Part shown: positions 9,040-20,440 of the stretch, one piece after another
Layout of the letters: each line of letters starts with the position of its first letter
How positions within the stretch are numbered: position 1 is the stretch's first letter
Assembly: GCA_001464315.1 (NCBI GenBank)
Contig: LNFK01000065.1
Location: 1 to 64,000 of the forward strand
Source: Sphingomonadales bacterium Ga0077559
Lineage (GTDB): Bacteria > Pseudomonadota > Alphaproteobacteria > Sphingomonadales > Sphingomonadaceae
Length of the DNA stretch: 64,000 bases
Direction of reading: 5' to 3'
The notes under the pieces: generated by a model
Told to the model about the DNA's origin: nothing
What the model saw: the letters and a program-made list of their open reading frames with translations, nothing else
Databases searched by the model: none
Translations under genes and position numbers: made by a program

Positions 9040-9936
9040 TTGACTGGCAAGGTTGAAAGCGCAAAGCCAAACGGCTTGCCCCATGCGTTGGGCGCGTATG
9101 TTATCTGGGGCTTTGTCCCGGTTTATTTCAAACTGCTCGACCATGTGCCGCCAGTCGAAATCGTCGCGCAGCGGATATTATGGTCAATCCCGCTTTTGCT
9201 GGTCATCATGTATTTTCGGACTCAGCTTGGCGAGTATCTCGCGATTTTCCGGCACAAGGCGCATTTACGTAACCTGTTCGCTTCGGCGACTTTGATCGCG
9301 GTCAACTGGCTGATCTACATTTGGGCGGTGTCGACTGACCATATATTGGCGGCAAGCCTTGGCTATTATCTCAATCCGCTGGTGAACGTGCTTCTCGGGC
9401 GGATGTTTCTGGGCGAGCGGTTGCGGCCGTTGCAGCTGGTCGCGGTTGCGGTCGCCGCGGTGGGCGTTGCAATATTGATCGGCGATGCGCTCGATACATT
9501 ATGGGTGTCGGTGTCGCTTGCCTGCAGTTTCGGGCTGTATGGATTAATCCGCAAAATTACGCCAGTCGGATCAGTGCCGGGTCTGGCGGTTGAAACGACA
9601 TTGCTAGCTCCGCTGTCGCTAGCGGCTGCGCTCTGGTTCGCAACCCAAGGCACAGGCGGCTTCGGCGACGACTTTGAAACGACTGGTCTGCTGATATTGG
9701 CAGGCGCGGTGACGGCTATTCCGTTATTGCTGTTCGCTACGGCAGCCAGGCGAATGAGCTATGCCAGCCTTGGTTTCGTCCAATATCTCGCGCCGTCGAT
9801 TGCGTTTTTGCTTGGGGTGTTTGTCTACGGCGAGCCGCTGAGCACGACCAAATTGGCGTGCTTCATCCTGATCTGGGTGAGCATCGCGATATTCTGCGTC
9901 GATGCTTTGCGGACATATCGCGGCGTGCGCGTTTAG
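9040..9936 (+). CDS. rarD: RarD-type EamA/DMT-superfamily transporter
   Basis: 298 residues with about ten predicted membrane helices in two EamA repeats. The opening [32 protein letters not shown] is characteristic of RarD (chloramphenicol-sensitive protein). Members are inner-membrane drug/metabolite transporters whose substrates are mostly undefined. The start is a TTG with no clear ribosome-binding site, so the true start could lie slightly downstream. The TAG stop interlocks with the stop of pyrC on the other strand. Confidence 0.88.
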   Translation: MTGKVESAKPNGLPHALGAYVIWGFVPVYFKLLDHVPPVEIVAQRILWSIPLLLVIMYFRTQLGEYLAIFRHKAHLRNLFASATLIAVNWLIYIWAVSTDHILAASLGYYLNPLVNVLLGRMFLGERLRPLQLVAVAVAAVGVAILIGDALDTLWVSVSLACSFGLYGLIRKITPVGSVPGLAVETTLLAPLSLAAALWFATQGTGGFGDDFETTGLLILAGAVTAIPLLLFATAARRMSYASLGFVQYLAPSIAFLLGVFVYGEPLSTTKLACFILIWVSIAIFCVDALRTYRGVRV

Positions 9937-10970
9937 GTTCTCAATCGCCAGCCAAGCGTTTCACCAGCGTGGAAGGGTACTATTGGGGTTCCGTCCAGAT
10001 CCAGCGTTTCGGGGACAGGCGTTGGCGCTCGTTCTAGCGTAACCATGCTTTCATTGAGTGGAAGGCCATAAAAGTGCGGACCATGTACGGACGCGAAGCC
10101 TTCGAATTTATCGAGCGCATTTTCCTCATCAAAGACCGCGATGTAACTTTCCAGCGCATAAGGTGCGTTGAAAATGCCGGCGCATCCGCAGGCGCTTTCT
10201 TTGGCCGATTTTGCGTGCGGCGCGCTGTCGGTGCCAAGGAAATATTTAGGGCTACCAGAGATCGCCGCCTTGCGGAGCGCAAGCCGGTGCATTTCGCGCT
10301 TGGCGACGGGTAGGCAGTAAGCATGCGGACGGATGCCGCCTGCAAACATTGCGTTACGGTTGATATGCAGATGCTGCGGCGTGATCGTTGCGCCAACATT
10401 TGGGCCGGTCGCGTCAACAAATGCGACTGCATCGGCGGTGGTGATATGCTCGAATACGATTCTGAGTTCGGGCAGATCGCGAACGAGACCGGACAAGGTG
10501 CGCTCAATAAATACAGCCTCGCGGTCGAAGATATCAACGGCATGGTCGGTAACTTCGCCGTGGATCAGCAGAGGCATTCCGACCTGCGCCATGCGCTCCA
10601 GTGCGGGCATGATGGCGGCGACATCGGTCACGCCGTGCGCGCTGCCGGTAGTGGCATGCGCAGGGTAGAGCTTGGCGGCGGTGAACACGCCCTCGGCAAA
10701 TCCGCGCGCGAGTTCTTTGCCGTCGGCGCTGTCGGTTAGATAGGCTGTCATCAGCGGCGTAAAATCAATGCCTTCCGGCACTGCCGCCAAAATCCGGTCG
10801 CGATAGGCGGCACAGGCCTCGACACTGGTTACCGGCGGCGACAGATTTGGCATCACAATGGCGCGGGCAAACTGGCGCGCAGTATGAGGCACAACGCCGC
10901 GCAGCATATCGCCGTCGCGCAAGTGGACGTGCCAGTCATCGGGCCGGCGGATCGTGAGTGTATCGGTCAT
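9933..10970 (-). CDS. pyrC: Dihydroorotase, homodimeric type
   Basis: Third step of pyrimidine synthesis: cyclises N-carbamoyl-aspartate to dihydroorotate in the cytoplasm. At 345 residues it matches the short homodimeric PyrC class. The metal-binding HxH is in [13 protein letters not shown] (His14, His16), the carboxylated lysine in [13 protein letters not shown], further ligands in LIHGEVTD and IVFEHITT, and the aspartate in LGTDSAPH. The start at [13 protein letters not shown] is clear. It is divergent to ygfZ with about 38 bases between starts. Confidence 0.96.
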   Translation of the reverse strand: MTDTLTIRRPDDWHVHLRDGDMLRGVVPHTARQFARAIVMPNLSPPVTSVEACAAYRDRILAAVPEGIDFTPLMTAYLTDSADGKELARGFAEGVFTAAKLYPAHATTGSAHGVTDVAAIMPALERMAQVGMPLLIHGEVTDHAVDIFDREAVFIERTLSGLVRDLPELRIVFEHITTADAVAFVDATGPNVGATITPQHLHINRNAMFAGGIRPHAYCLPVAKREMHRLALRKAAISGSPKYFLGTDSAPHAKSAKESACGCAGIFNAPYALESYIAVFDEENALDKFEGFASVHGPHFYGLPLNESMVTLERAPTPVPETLDLDGTPIVPFHAGETLGWRLRT

Positions 10971-11008
10971 GCCTTCCCTTTAGGCGAAGCAAACCCTATC
11001 TGTCACCT

Positions 11009-11749
11009 ATGCCAAATCCCCGCCTCTTCGACCGAGCCGTCATCCGCCTGTCCCCGACCGAAGAAGGCGAGGACGTATGCGGATTTTTGCAAGGGCTGGT
11101 AACGCAGGATACGTCTGGTGAATTGCCTTTATGGGCTGGTTTGCTGAGCCCGCAGGGGAAAGCGTTGTTCGATTTTTTCCTGTGGGCCGACGCTTCGACA
11201 GGCACAGGGCGAAAGGATGTACTGATCGATTGCGAAGCCGGGCAGGCCGAAGCGCTGATACGGCGGTTGTCGATGTACCGTTTGCGGCGCAAAATTTCGA
11301 TTGTGGCGGATGATGCTTTGGGCGTGTTTTGGTCGAAGGAGGAAACCGGCGATCCACGCCACGCTAAACTGGGCCGCCGCTGGTTAGCCTCAATTTCATC
11401 CGATGACGGAGATGTTAGCGCCGCCTACCGCACGCATCGTTTATCGCTCGGCATCACTGAAGGCATTGCCGAACTTGGCAGCGACCAGACTTTATGGCTC
11501 GAGGCCAACGCAGCCGAGCTGAGCGGCGTATCGTTCACCAAAGGCTGCTATGTCGGCCAGGAAAACACCGCGCGAATGAACTGGCGGCAAAAGGTCAACC
11601 GGCGACTGGTGGTGGTGCCGTTGGCCGACGCCGACCCAAAACGCCAGCGAATGGCCTATCCCGATCTTGGCCTGTCGGTCGAATTGCGTCGAGTGGAAGA
11701 TATTGCGAATCTCGCCCTACCCGAATGGCAACGCGCCGCGATCAGCTAG
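11009..11749 (+). CDS. ygfZ: YgfZ/CAF17-like iron-sulfur cluster maturation factor
   Basis: 246 residues from ATG MPNPRLFDRAV; the track start overlaps pyrC and is 17 codons early. The signature KGCYVGQE (residues 178-185) is the YgfZ motif with its functional cysteine, within a GcvT-like fold. The family acts in folate-dependent maturation or repair of 4Fe-4S enzymes such as MiaB. It is divergent to pyrC. Its TAG stop interlocks with that of the rlpA-like gene. Confidence 0.92.
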   Translation: MPNPRLFDRAVIRLSPTEEGEDVCGFLQGLVTQDTSGELPLWAGLLSPQGKALFDFFLWADASTGTGRKDVLIDCEAGQAEALIRRLSMYRLRRKISIVADDALGVFWSKEETGDPRHAKLGRRWLASISSDDGDVSAAYRTHRLSLGITEGIAELGSDQTLWLEANAAELSGVSFTKGCYVGQENTARMNWRQKVNRRLVVVPLADADPKRQRMAYPDLGLSVELRRVEDIANLALPEWQRAAIS

Positions 11750-12126
11750 TCGAGCAATTCAAGCCTGACTCGCGCCGTCCCGCTGCGGTGCATCCCGATC
11801 TCGCGGGCGGCGGCATGGCTGATGTCGATAACCCGGCTTTTGCCCCACGGACCTCGGTCATTGACGCGAACCACGACCTCTTTGCCATTTGCAAGATTGG
11901 TGACCACAACGCGGCTATGAAATGCCAATGTGCGGTGTGCTGCGGTCAACGAACCGGGATCAAATCGCTCCCCACTCGCAGTTCGATTGCCTGCAAGTTC
12001 GGAACCATAATAGCTGGCCATGCCTTCACCGATATGGCTTCGGCTATCGCCGGCTTGGGCCAATACGGGAGCCGCCAGAAGCGCGAGCACCGGCAAACGA
12101 CTCAATTTATGTTTAGACCCCGCCAT
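11746..12126 (-). CDS. RlpA-like double-psi beta-barrel protein
   Basis: 126 residues with an N-terminal hydrophobic signal (LPVLALLAAPVLAQAG) and one double-psi barrel. The typical motifs are GMASYYGSELAGNRTASGERFD, TAAHRTLAFHSRVVVTNL and VRVNDRGPWGKSRVIDIS. RlpA proteins act at the septum on peptidoglycan lacking stem peptides. This copy has no SPOR domain and no lipobox cysteine, so it is a short periplasmic version and septal targeting is not shown. It follows gyrB on the same strand after 80 bases. Confidence 0.88.
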   Translation of the reverse strand: MAGSKHKLSRLPVLALLAAPVLAQAGDSRSHIGEGMASYYGSELAGNRTASGERFDPGSLTAAHRTLAFHSRVVVTNLANGKEVVVRVNDRGPWGKSRVIDISHAAAREIGMHRSGTARVRLELLD

Positions 12127-12206
12127 AAAGTTTCCGTGGGAGAATATATCTCTGACTGCAATATGGCTGGCGACACTCCGCTTCGCGTGCGCGCCAAACC
12201 GATGCG

Positions 12207-14930
<2,724 letters not shown>

Positions 14931-14974
14931 CTAAGCCGAAAATAATATAAAAATAATGAGGACGAGAATTAGAG

Positions 14975-16534
14975 ATGGATGTTGTTGCCGAACTGGAAAA
15001 ATTCTTTGGCGATTTTGGCGCGGTGATTGGCGCTTGGGGAGTCGAAAAGCCCGACGAAGCGGCGCTGGCTGACAGCAATGCGGTGCTGACTTGGGCCGAG
15101 TTGTCCGCGCTGACGGCGCGGATCGCGGCGCAACTTCAGCGCGACGGACTAGCGCATGGCCAGGCGGTTGCGATCCTAGGTACAACCAACATCCAATATG
15201 CTTTGGTCTATCTGGCAGCGGTGCGTGCGGGCGGTTGCTCTGCTCCGCTCACGACTTCGGCCGCTCCCGGACAATTGACCGCGATGCTCAAGGACTCAGG
15301 CGCGATGCATCTGTTTGTTGATGCCGCAAAGCTCGCGGATCTCGCTGGACATGATTTGGGCAGCGTGAAAATCGTGGTGTTGGATGGCGGCCATGACGAA
15401 CATCCCGGCCTCAACGATTGGATCGCAGAGGAGGGGGCGACTTTTACCGCGACCCCGCCCGCCGAGACCGATCCGTTCAACATCATCTATTCCAGCGGAA
15501 CGACTGGTACGCCAAAAGGCATCGTCCACTCGCACCAGATGCGCTGGCACCAGATGGCGGGGGGCTTCAAATCGATTTACACCCGTGACACGCGGTCGCT
15601 GGTCTCCACGCCGCTCTATTCCAATACAACGCTCGCGGTGTTCTTGCCGACGATGTGTCACGGCGGTTTTGCGCGGATGATGGAGAAGTTCGATGTCACC
15701 GGCTATCTCGAACAGGCGCAAGCTGACCGGATAACGCATACGATGCTGGTTCCAGTGCAATATCAGCGGTTGATGGCGCATGACGGTTTCGAGAGTTACA
15801 ATCTTTCGAATTATATCGTGAAATTCTGCACAAGCGCGCCATTTCCGGCCGAATTGAAAGCCGATGTTGTGAAGCGCTGGCCCGGCGGGCTGGTCGAGAT
15901 TTACGGGATGACCGAGGGTGGCGTGGTCTGCATGTTGCAGGCGCACAATTTCCCCGACAAGTTGCACACCGTTGGGCAACCGGTGACGGGGCATGAGCTG
16001 ATCGTGCTGGACGAAGACGACAACCGACTGCCGCCGGGTTCCAAGGGGATTCTTACAGGGCGATCTCCGACAATGATGTCGGGCTATAAAAACCAACCGG
16101 AAAAAACCCGAGAGATGGAATGGCGTGATGAAGAGGGGAATATCTGGCTGAAAACCGGCGATATCGGAATTGTCGATGAGGACGGATTTGTTTCGATTGT
16201 CGGCCGTGCCAAGGACTTGATCATTTCAGGCGGGTTCAACATTTATCCCAAAGATCTGGAGGAATTGCTTGAAGAGCAGCCCGAGGTTGCTGAAGCTGCG
16301 GTCGTCGGCATCCCTTCGCAGGCTTGGGGTGAAACGCCCGTTGGTTTCGTACGGCTAGCCGATGGAGCGGAAGTCTCACCCGACGAAGTGCTCCAGCGGG
16401 TCAATGCCCAACTCGGAAAAACCCAGCGTATTTCAGTGCTCTATTCAATCGAAGAAATGCCCCGCAGCCATATCGGCAAACTGCTTAAAACCGAATTGCG
16501 GGAAATGGCTGCTGCAAAGGATCAACCTGCATGA
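14975..16534 (+). CDS. Class I adenylate-forming enzyme (acyl-CoA synthetase)
   Basis: 519 residues of the ANL superfamily, activating a carboxylic acid with ATP and joining it to CoA. The phosphate-binding loop is IIYSSGTTGTPKGIVHSH, the adenine site is YGMTEGG, the hinge is GRAKDLIISGGFNIYPKDLEE and the C-terminal catalytic lysine lies in SHIGKLLKTEL. The substrate cannot be told from sequence; medium- or long-chain fatty or aromatic acids are possible. The ATG follows AGAGATGG. Its stop overlaps the start of the DUF2721 gene (ATGA), so the two are probably co-translated. Confidence 0.9.
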   Translation: MDVVAELEKFFGDFGAVIGAWGVEKPDEAALADSNAVLTWAELSALTARIAAQLQRDGLAHGQAVAILGTTNIQYALVYLAAVRAGGCSAPLTTSAAPGQLTAMLKDSGAMHLFVDAAKLADLAGHDLGSVKIVVLDGGHDEHPGLNDWIAEEGATFTATPPAETDPFNIIYSSGTTGTPKGIVHSHQMRWHQMAGGFKSIYTRDTRSLVSTPLYSNTTLAVFLPTMCHGGFARMMEKFDVTGYLEQAQADRITHTMLVPVQYQRLMAHDGFESYNLSNYIVKFCTSAPFPAELKADVVKRWPGGLVEIYGMTEGGVVCMLQAHNFPDKLHTVGQPVTGHELIVLDEDDNRLPPGSKGILTGRSPTMMSGYKNQPEKTREMEWRDEEGNIWLKTGDIGIVDEDGFVSIVGRAKDLIISGGFNIYPKDLEELLEEQPEVAEAAVVGIPSQAWGETPVGFVRLADGAEVSPDEVLQRVNAQLGKTQRISVLYSIEEMPRSHIGKLLKTELREMAAAKDQPA

Positions 16535-17025
16535 CCCCGAAACCGGGCCCCGAACTCGACGTTGTCATTTCGGTTCTCCAAACCGCGCTGACGCCGGCAT
16601 TTCTGCTGGTCGCCGTGGGCAGCCTGCTCAATGTACTGACTGGACGTTTGTCGCGCATCGTCGACCGTTCGCGCGATCTGCAGCGACAGCATGCCGAAAC
16701 AGAAGGAGCAGCGCATGACCGCGTTGTTGCCGAATTGCGGATTATCGAGCGGCGTATGCGCGTGGTCGGATCTTCGATATTGTTTGCGGTATTGTCAGCG
16801 ATTGCTGTGTGCATCATGATTGCATTGTTGTTCCTTATGGGACTGTCTGAATATTCGGCGCCGTGGGTCGCAGTTGCGGTGTTTATGCTGGCGCTTTTGT
16901 TATTGGCCACGTGCCTGTTACAATTTGTTCGCGAAATCCGGCTGGCAACTTATGCCATTTACGTGCCGGAGGAGTATCTGGAGCTGCCGGAAAAGCCAAA
17001 ATTACAGCGGCGCCGAGTTAGCTAA
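16531..17025 (+). CDS. DUF2721 membrane protein
   Basis: 164 residues with an N-terminal helix (VISVLQTALTPAFLLVAVGSLLNVL), the conserved TGRLSRIVDRSRDLQ segment, an amphipathic stretch and two further membrane helices (SILFAVLSAIAVCIMIALLFL and VAVAVFMLALLLLATCLLQF). This is the DUF2721 layout; function unknown. Its start overlaps the synthetase stop by 4 bases, and its stop interlocks with the coaD stop on the opposite strand. Confidence 0.85.
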   Translation: MTPKPGPELDVVISVLQTALTPAFLLVAVGSLLNVLTGRLSRIVDRSRDLQRQHAETEGAAHDRVVAELRIIERRMRVVGSSILFAVLSAIAVCIMIALLFLMGLSEYSAPWVAVAVFMLALLLLATCLLQFVREIRLATYAIYVPEEYLELPEKPKLQRRRVS

Positions 17026-17531
17026 CCGTCTTTCCGACCAAGTTTTTCAACGCGCGCCATAACTTCACCCCGGATCGCCGGCGTGACAAATTTGCCAATT
17101 TCGCCGCCATAAAGTGCGATTTCTTTCACCAGCCGCGATGCGATTGGCTGCAACGAAACGTCCGCCATCAAGAACACGGTTTCGACGCGGTTGTTGAGCT
17201 GGCGGTTCATGCCGGTGAGCTGATACTCATATTCAAAGTCTGTGACACCGCGAATGCCGCGAATGACAGTGGTAGCGCCAAGCGATTCAGCAAAGTCCAT
17301 CAGCAACGAGTTGAACCCGACGACGCGGATTTTTGCATCGCCGATCGCAGCGACCTCGCGTACGACCATGGCGATCCGCTCATTATCATCGAACATCGGA
17401 GATTTGGCAGCGTTGGTGGTAACGCCGATAACAAGCTCGTCCACCAACTGCGCGCCGCGCCGGATAATATCCATATGGCCGAGCGTGATGGGATCGAACG
17501 TACCAGGATAAACGCCGATGCGGTGGCCCAT
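17022..17531 (-). CDS. coaD: Phosphopantetheine adenylyltransferase
   Basis: Penultimate step of coenzyme A synthesis: 4'-phosphopantetheine plus ATP gives dephospho-CoA. At 169 residues it is the family's normal length. The nucleotidyltransferase motif is YPGTFDPITLGHMDIIRR near the N-terminus, with TVIRGIRGVTDFEYE and the C-terminal ISSR-like SLQPIASRLVKEI. It lies just downstream of ispA: the stop-side TGA/ATG junction shares one base. Confidence 0.97.
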   Translation of the reverse strand: MGHRIGVYPGTFDPITLGHMDIIRRGAQLVDELVIGVTTNAAKSPMFDDNERIAMVVREVAAIGDAKIRVVGFNSLLMDFAESLGATTVIRGIRGVTDFEYEYQLTGMNRQLNNRVETVFLMADVSLQPIASRLVKEIALYGGEIGKFVTPAIRGEVMARVEKLGRKDG

Positions 17532-18433
17532 TAGCGGTCCCTTTCGGTGATATAATTTGCGATTGCACGTAGCAGGTCAGCTTCCGAGCCGTAGCTGTTC
17601 AAATGGTCATTAGCTTGGCTCACGAGCATTTCTGCCTGCTGCTTGGCACGGTCCAGGCCCATCAGTGATACAAAGGTGCCCTTGCCAGCCTCGGCATCTT
17701 TTTGCAGTGCCTTACCCGCCAGATCAGGGTCGCCCTCAACATCCAATATGTCGTCGGCAATCTGGAAGGCGAGGCCGATGTCGCGTGCGTAGCCGCGTAA
17801 ATGCGCGCGGCCATCGGGCGGAATGTGACCGAGAATCGCGCCCATTTCGACGCTCGCGGCTATCAATGCGCCGGTTTTAAGCGCCTGAAGACGCGTAACC
17901 GTCGGAAGGTCAAATTTCGATTTCTCGGCTTCCAGATCCATCATCTGGCCGCCAGCCATGCCGTCGGGACCGCTAGCGAGCGCCAGCGTTGCAATCAGTT
18001 CGCTGCGGATAAACGGGTCGGTGTGTGTCCGCGAACTTGCTAATATTTCGAAAGCCAGCGCATGCAGCGAATCGCCTGCGAGCACAGCTGTAGCCTCGCC
18101 AAAAGCGAGGTGAACGGTCGGTTTTCCGCGCCGCATGTCGTCATCGTCCATGCACGGCAAATCGTCATGGATCAGCGAGTATACATGGATTGCCTCAACC
18201 GCCGTGCCGACACGCAGTGCGACATCGCGGTCGACGTGGAATAGCGAGGCGGTTGCTGTAACAAGCAAGGGCCGCAATCTTTTGCCCCCACCGATCGCCG
18301 CATGGCGCATCGCCGCATAGAGCGGGTCGCGCGTGTCGCCGGGCAGCGCCAGTAACTGGTCGAATTCGGAGTCGACGTCAGCTGCAATTTGGTTGAGCGC
18401 ATCATCTAGCGACAAAAGGGCGGCATCCGTCAT
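17531..18433 (-). CDS. ispA: Polyprenyl synthetase, farnesyl diphosphate synthase type
   Basis: Builds C15 (or C20) prenyl diphosphate from IPP and allylic diphosphates. 300 residues. The first aspartate-rich motif is DDLPCMDDDDMRRG (residues 90-103) and the second is FQIADDILDVEGD. GGGKRLRPLL binds IPP. Residues just before the first motif (HVYSLIHDD) suit a short-chain product, so FPP or GGPP synthase is likely; chain length is not provable here. The order xseB-ispA-coaD on one strand suggests an operon. Confidence 0.93.
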   Translation of the reverse strand: MTDAALLSLDDALNQIAADVDSEFDQLLALPGDTRDPLYAAMRHAAIGGGKRLRPLLVTATASLFHVDRDVALRVGTAVEAIHVYSLIHDDLPCMDDDDMRRGKPTVHLAFGEATAVLAGDSLHALAFEILASSRTHTDPFIRSELIATLALASGPDGMAGGQMMDLEAEKSKFDLPTVTRLQALKTGALIAASVEMGAILGHIPPDGRAHLRGYARDIGLAFQIADDILDVEGDPDLAGKALQKDAEAGKGTFVSLMGLDRAKQQAEMLVSQANDHLNSYGSEADLLRAIANYITERDR

Positions 18434-18439
18434 CTGACG

Positions 18440-18679
18440 TCATCCCGCATCGAACGGCGTGGTGCCACCAGGTGCGCCATCGGGACCGAGCGTAATGGCC
18501 TCGATCCGAGCCTTGGCCGCGTCTAGCCGCTGCTGGCACAAGGAACGCAATTGGTTGCCGCGTTCGTACAAAGCAATGGATTCGTCGAGCGGTGCTTCCC
18601 CGCTTTCAAGTTTATGGACAATATCCTCAAGCGCGCGGAGCGCTTGTTCAAAATTCATTTCGGCTACTTCTTGCGTCAT
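18440..18679 (-). CDS. xseB: Exodeoxyribonuclease VII small subunit
   Basis: 79 residues from MTQEVAEMNFEQAL; the track ORF adds 118 spurious N-terminal codons overlapping the divergent lipoprotein gene. The helical hairpin FEQALRALEDIVHKLESGEAPLDESIALYERG is the XseB signature. It forms the single-strand DNA exonuclease VII with XseA, which is not in this window. It sits 6 bases upstream of ispA, the classic xseB-ispA arrangement. Confidence 0.95.
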   Translation of the reverse strand: MTQEVAEMNFEQALRALEDIVHKLESGEAPLDESIALYERGNQLRSLCQQRLDAAKARIEAITLGPDGAPGGTTPFDAG

Positions 18680-18797
18680 AAAGCTGCAATGCCGTCGCGT
18701 AGCTTTCGGGTCAAGCGTTTCACCATTTACAAATTTTGGGCTGGTTCGGCGTGATTTTACTTTCAAACGCAACATTGCTGCTGCAAACAAAGAGCCT

Positions 18798-19220
18798 ATG
18801 AAAAAAACTCTCCTCATTCTCGCCCCGTTGTCGATGCTCGCGTTAGCCGCATGCAACAAGTCCGAAACCCCTGTAGAAGGTGAAGCCGGCGCCGATACTG
18901 CTGCAACCGCCGCGCCAATCGAAATGCCGCCTGCGATAACCGCCAGCGGAACATATCGCTGCGCTGACAACACCATTCTGTACGTCGATTTCCTCGGCAA
19001 GAACGAGGCCGCCGATATTCGCGTGGGCGACAAGGCTGCGACCGCAGTACGTGTGACCGCGCCTGTTGCTGAAGAGCCTGCTGCGGGAACTGCTCCTGCC
19101 GCCGAAGCTGCACCGGCTGGCCCATTGAAGTCTGCTGACGGCGAAAGTTCGCTCTCGGGCAGCGGCGCTCAGATCAATGTAAAACTCGCCGGAAAAGGCG
19201 CGCAGACCTGCAAGAGCTGA
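18798..19220 (+). CDS. Lipoprotein with possible MliC-like (lysozyme inhibitor) domain
   Basis: 140 residues from ATG MKKTLLILAPLSML with a lipobox LALAAC (Cys19), so it is lipid-anchored. After an alanine/proline-rich spacer, the segment SGTYRCADNTILYVDFLGKNEAADIRV resembles the start of the C-type lysozyme inhibitor (MliC) fold. It is interrupted by another Ala/Pro/Glu-rich stretch and ends ...AQINVKLAGKGAQTCKS, where MliC proteins also have a cysteine. The assignment is tentative. The track start is too early and runs through xseB. A terminator follows. Confidence 0.75.
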   Translation: MKKTLLILAPLSMLALAACNKSETPVEGEAGADTAATAAPIEMPPAITASGTYRCADNTILYVDFLGKNEAADIRVGDKAATAVRVTAPVAEEPAAGTAPAAEAAPAGPLKSADGESSLSGSGAQINVKLAGKGAQTCKS

Positions 19221-19243
19221 GCCGGATTTTCTGAAACAACCAA

Positions 19244-19270
19244 GGGGGTCGGATTTTCCGGCCCCTTTTT
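19244..19270 (+). terminator. Rho-independent terminator after the lipoprotein gene
   Basis: The stem GGGGTCGG/CCGGCCCC (one G-U pair) is followed by TTTTT. It ends directly at the convergent LysR gene stop. Confidence 0.8.
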
Positions 19271-19271
19271 G

Positions 19272-20147
19272 TTACACCGCTGACTTCAACAACCAGTCAT
19301 GGAAAATCTTGACGGCACGCTGCTTGAGCGCGCGTGGGCGGCAAACGAACCAGTAGCTGTACGGGCTTTCGACCTCGATATCGAACAACCGCGTCAGGCG
19401 CGGGTCGCGCGCATCTGAGAAATGGCTGCCATGCATGATAGCCACACCAAGGCCGTTTGCAGCAGCCTCCAGCATCAACGGCCCGCTGTCGATATGGTCG
19501 ATAGCGGCGGGTTTGAGGCGCGGATGGCCAATTGCCTCGCGCCACGCGTCGAAAATCATCGGCATGTCGCTATGCACCATGACTGTGTGCTTCGAAAGGT
19601 CCTCGGGCGTTTTGATCGCCTGTTCCTTCGCCCATTGCTCTGATGCAATGGCATGGACGACATTGCTATCGAGCCGCACGCTATACAGCTTTGGGTCGAC
19701 CTCGGCGGCGATGATGATTGCCGCGTCGACGACATCGCCAAGTAGGTTTTCGGCATGGCCTGATGTATCGACATCGATATGGAGCTTCGGGAATGCTTTA
19801 CGCAATTCGGGCAGGCGCGGGATAAGCCGCTGAGTCCCGAACAGCGGCAACACGCCCAGCCGCAAACGATATTCGCCGCCGCGTCCGGCGAGTTCTTCGA
19901 CAGCCTCGGCCATTGCGTCCATTGCGGGCTCGACAGCGGCCAACAATTGTTCGCCATCGGCGTTAATGACCATCGCCTGCGCGCGGCGGTCGAACAACGA
20001 TTTGCCGATAAAATCCTCAAGCGCTTTAATCCGGCGGCTCAACGCAGGCGGTGACAACGCCAACTCGCTGGCGGCGGCCTTGGCCGAGCCAAGTTTTGCC
20101 ACGCGCAAAAAGGCTTCTAAAGATCGTAATGGCGGTAATCGCCGCAT
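19272..20147 (-). CDS. LysR-family transcriptional regulator (GcvA-like subgroup)
   Basis: 291 residues from ATG MRRLPPLRSLEAFL, preceded by CCAGGAGAC; the track start is 17 codons early. The N-terminal HTH is FLRVAKLGSAKAAASELALSPPALSRRIKALE, and a periplasmic-binding-protein-like effector domain follows. The PPLRSLEAF opening and overall pattern resemble GcvA-type regulators, but the target is unknown. A perfect palindrome with LysR-type T-N11-A geometry lies about 95 bases upstream, facing a possible sRNA on the other strand. The MFS/ABM pair beyond it is another candidate target. Confidence 0.9.
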   Translation of the reverse strand: MRRLPPLRSLEAFLRVAKLGSAKAAASELALSPPALSRRIKALEDFIGKSLFDRRAQAMVINADGEQLLAAVEPAMDAMAEAVEELAGRGGEYRLRLGVLPLFGTQRLIPRLPELRKAFPKLHIDVDTSGHAENLLGDVVDAAIIIAAEVDPKLYSVRLDSNVVHAIASEQWAKEQAIKTPEDLSKHTVMVHSDMPMIFDAWREAIGHPRLKPAAIDHIDSGPLMLEAAANGLGVAIMHGSHFSDARDPRLTRLFDIEVESPYSYWFVCRPRALKQRAVKIFHDWLLKSAV

Positions 20148-20241
20148 GACTGTCTCCTGGGATTTTGTCGCGCTGCAACAAAAGTTGATTGATTCCACGA
20201 TCGTCGGAACGCCGCAGTATTCATTGTGAAACCTATATGAC

Positions 20242-20264
20242 AGAGTTGCATATTATGCAACTCT
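20242..20264. promoter_or_regulatory. Palindromic operator, likely LysR box
   Basis: A perfect inverted repeat with 11-base arms (AGAGTTGCATA, T, TATGCAACTCT). Within it T20247 and A20259 are separated by exactly 11 bases, the LysR-family T-N11-A rule. It lies upstream of the LysR gene, so autoregulation with a divergent target is the simplest reading. Binding by this particular regulator is inferred. Confidence 0.65.
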
Positions 20265-20297
20265 AATTGTGTTGTTCGCACTTGCACAATAGTCGAT

Positions 20298-20378
20298 TTC
20301 CTCGCATTAAGGTCAGGCCTTATAGGCATCCTCTCCTAAAGACTTTTTCAGGGTCGACTTCGGTCGGCCCTTTTTTTT
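20298..20378 (+). ncRNA. Candidate small RNA (about 80 nt) divergent from the LysR gene
   Basis: No open reading frame of note is present on this strand, yet a strong terminator closes the region at 20351-20378. The sequence before it holds a C-rich unpaired-looking stretch (CATCCTCTCCTAAAG) able to pair with Shine-Dalgarno sequences, as in several alphaproteobacterial sRNAs. A short hairpin (GCC-TTATA-GGC) precedes it. The 5' end is a guess: weak promoter-like TTGTGT/TAGTCG elements lie at about 20267-20295. It matches no named sRNA that I can recall. Confidence 0.4.
20351..20378 (+). terminator. Strong rho-independent terminator without an upstream gene
   Basis: The stem GGGTCGAC/GTCGGCCC (one G-U pair) with a TTCG tetraloop is followed by eight T residues. 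On the plus strand nothing protein-coding precedes it; both neighbouring genes are on the minus strand. It therefore most likely ends a small RNA. Confidence 0.85.
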
Positions 20379-20440
20379 GCTTAGTGGCGTTTGCCGGGCG
20401 AAGGAATATGTTGAAAAGGCTGTAGTGACCGCGCCGTGGC

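Noticed and set aside
9933-10739. tRNA or riboswitch search around pyrC, gyrB, lysK and ihfA
   Set aside because: No cloverleaf, T-loop (GGTTCGAATCC-type) or known riboswitch core was seen in any spacer.
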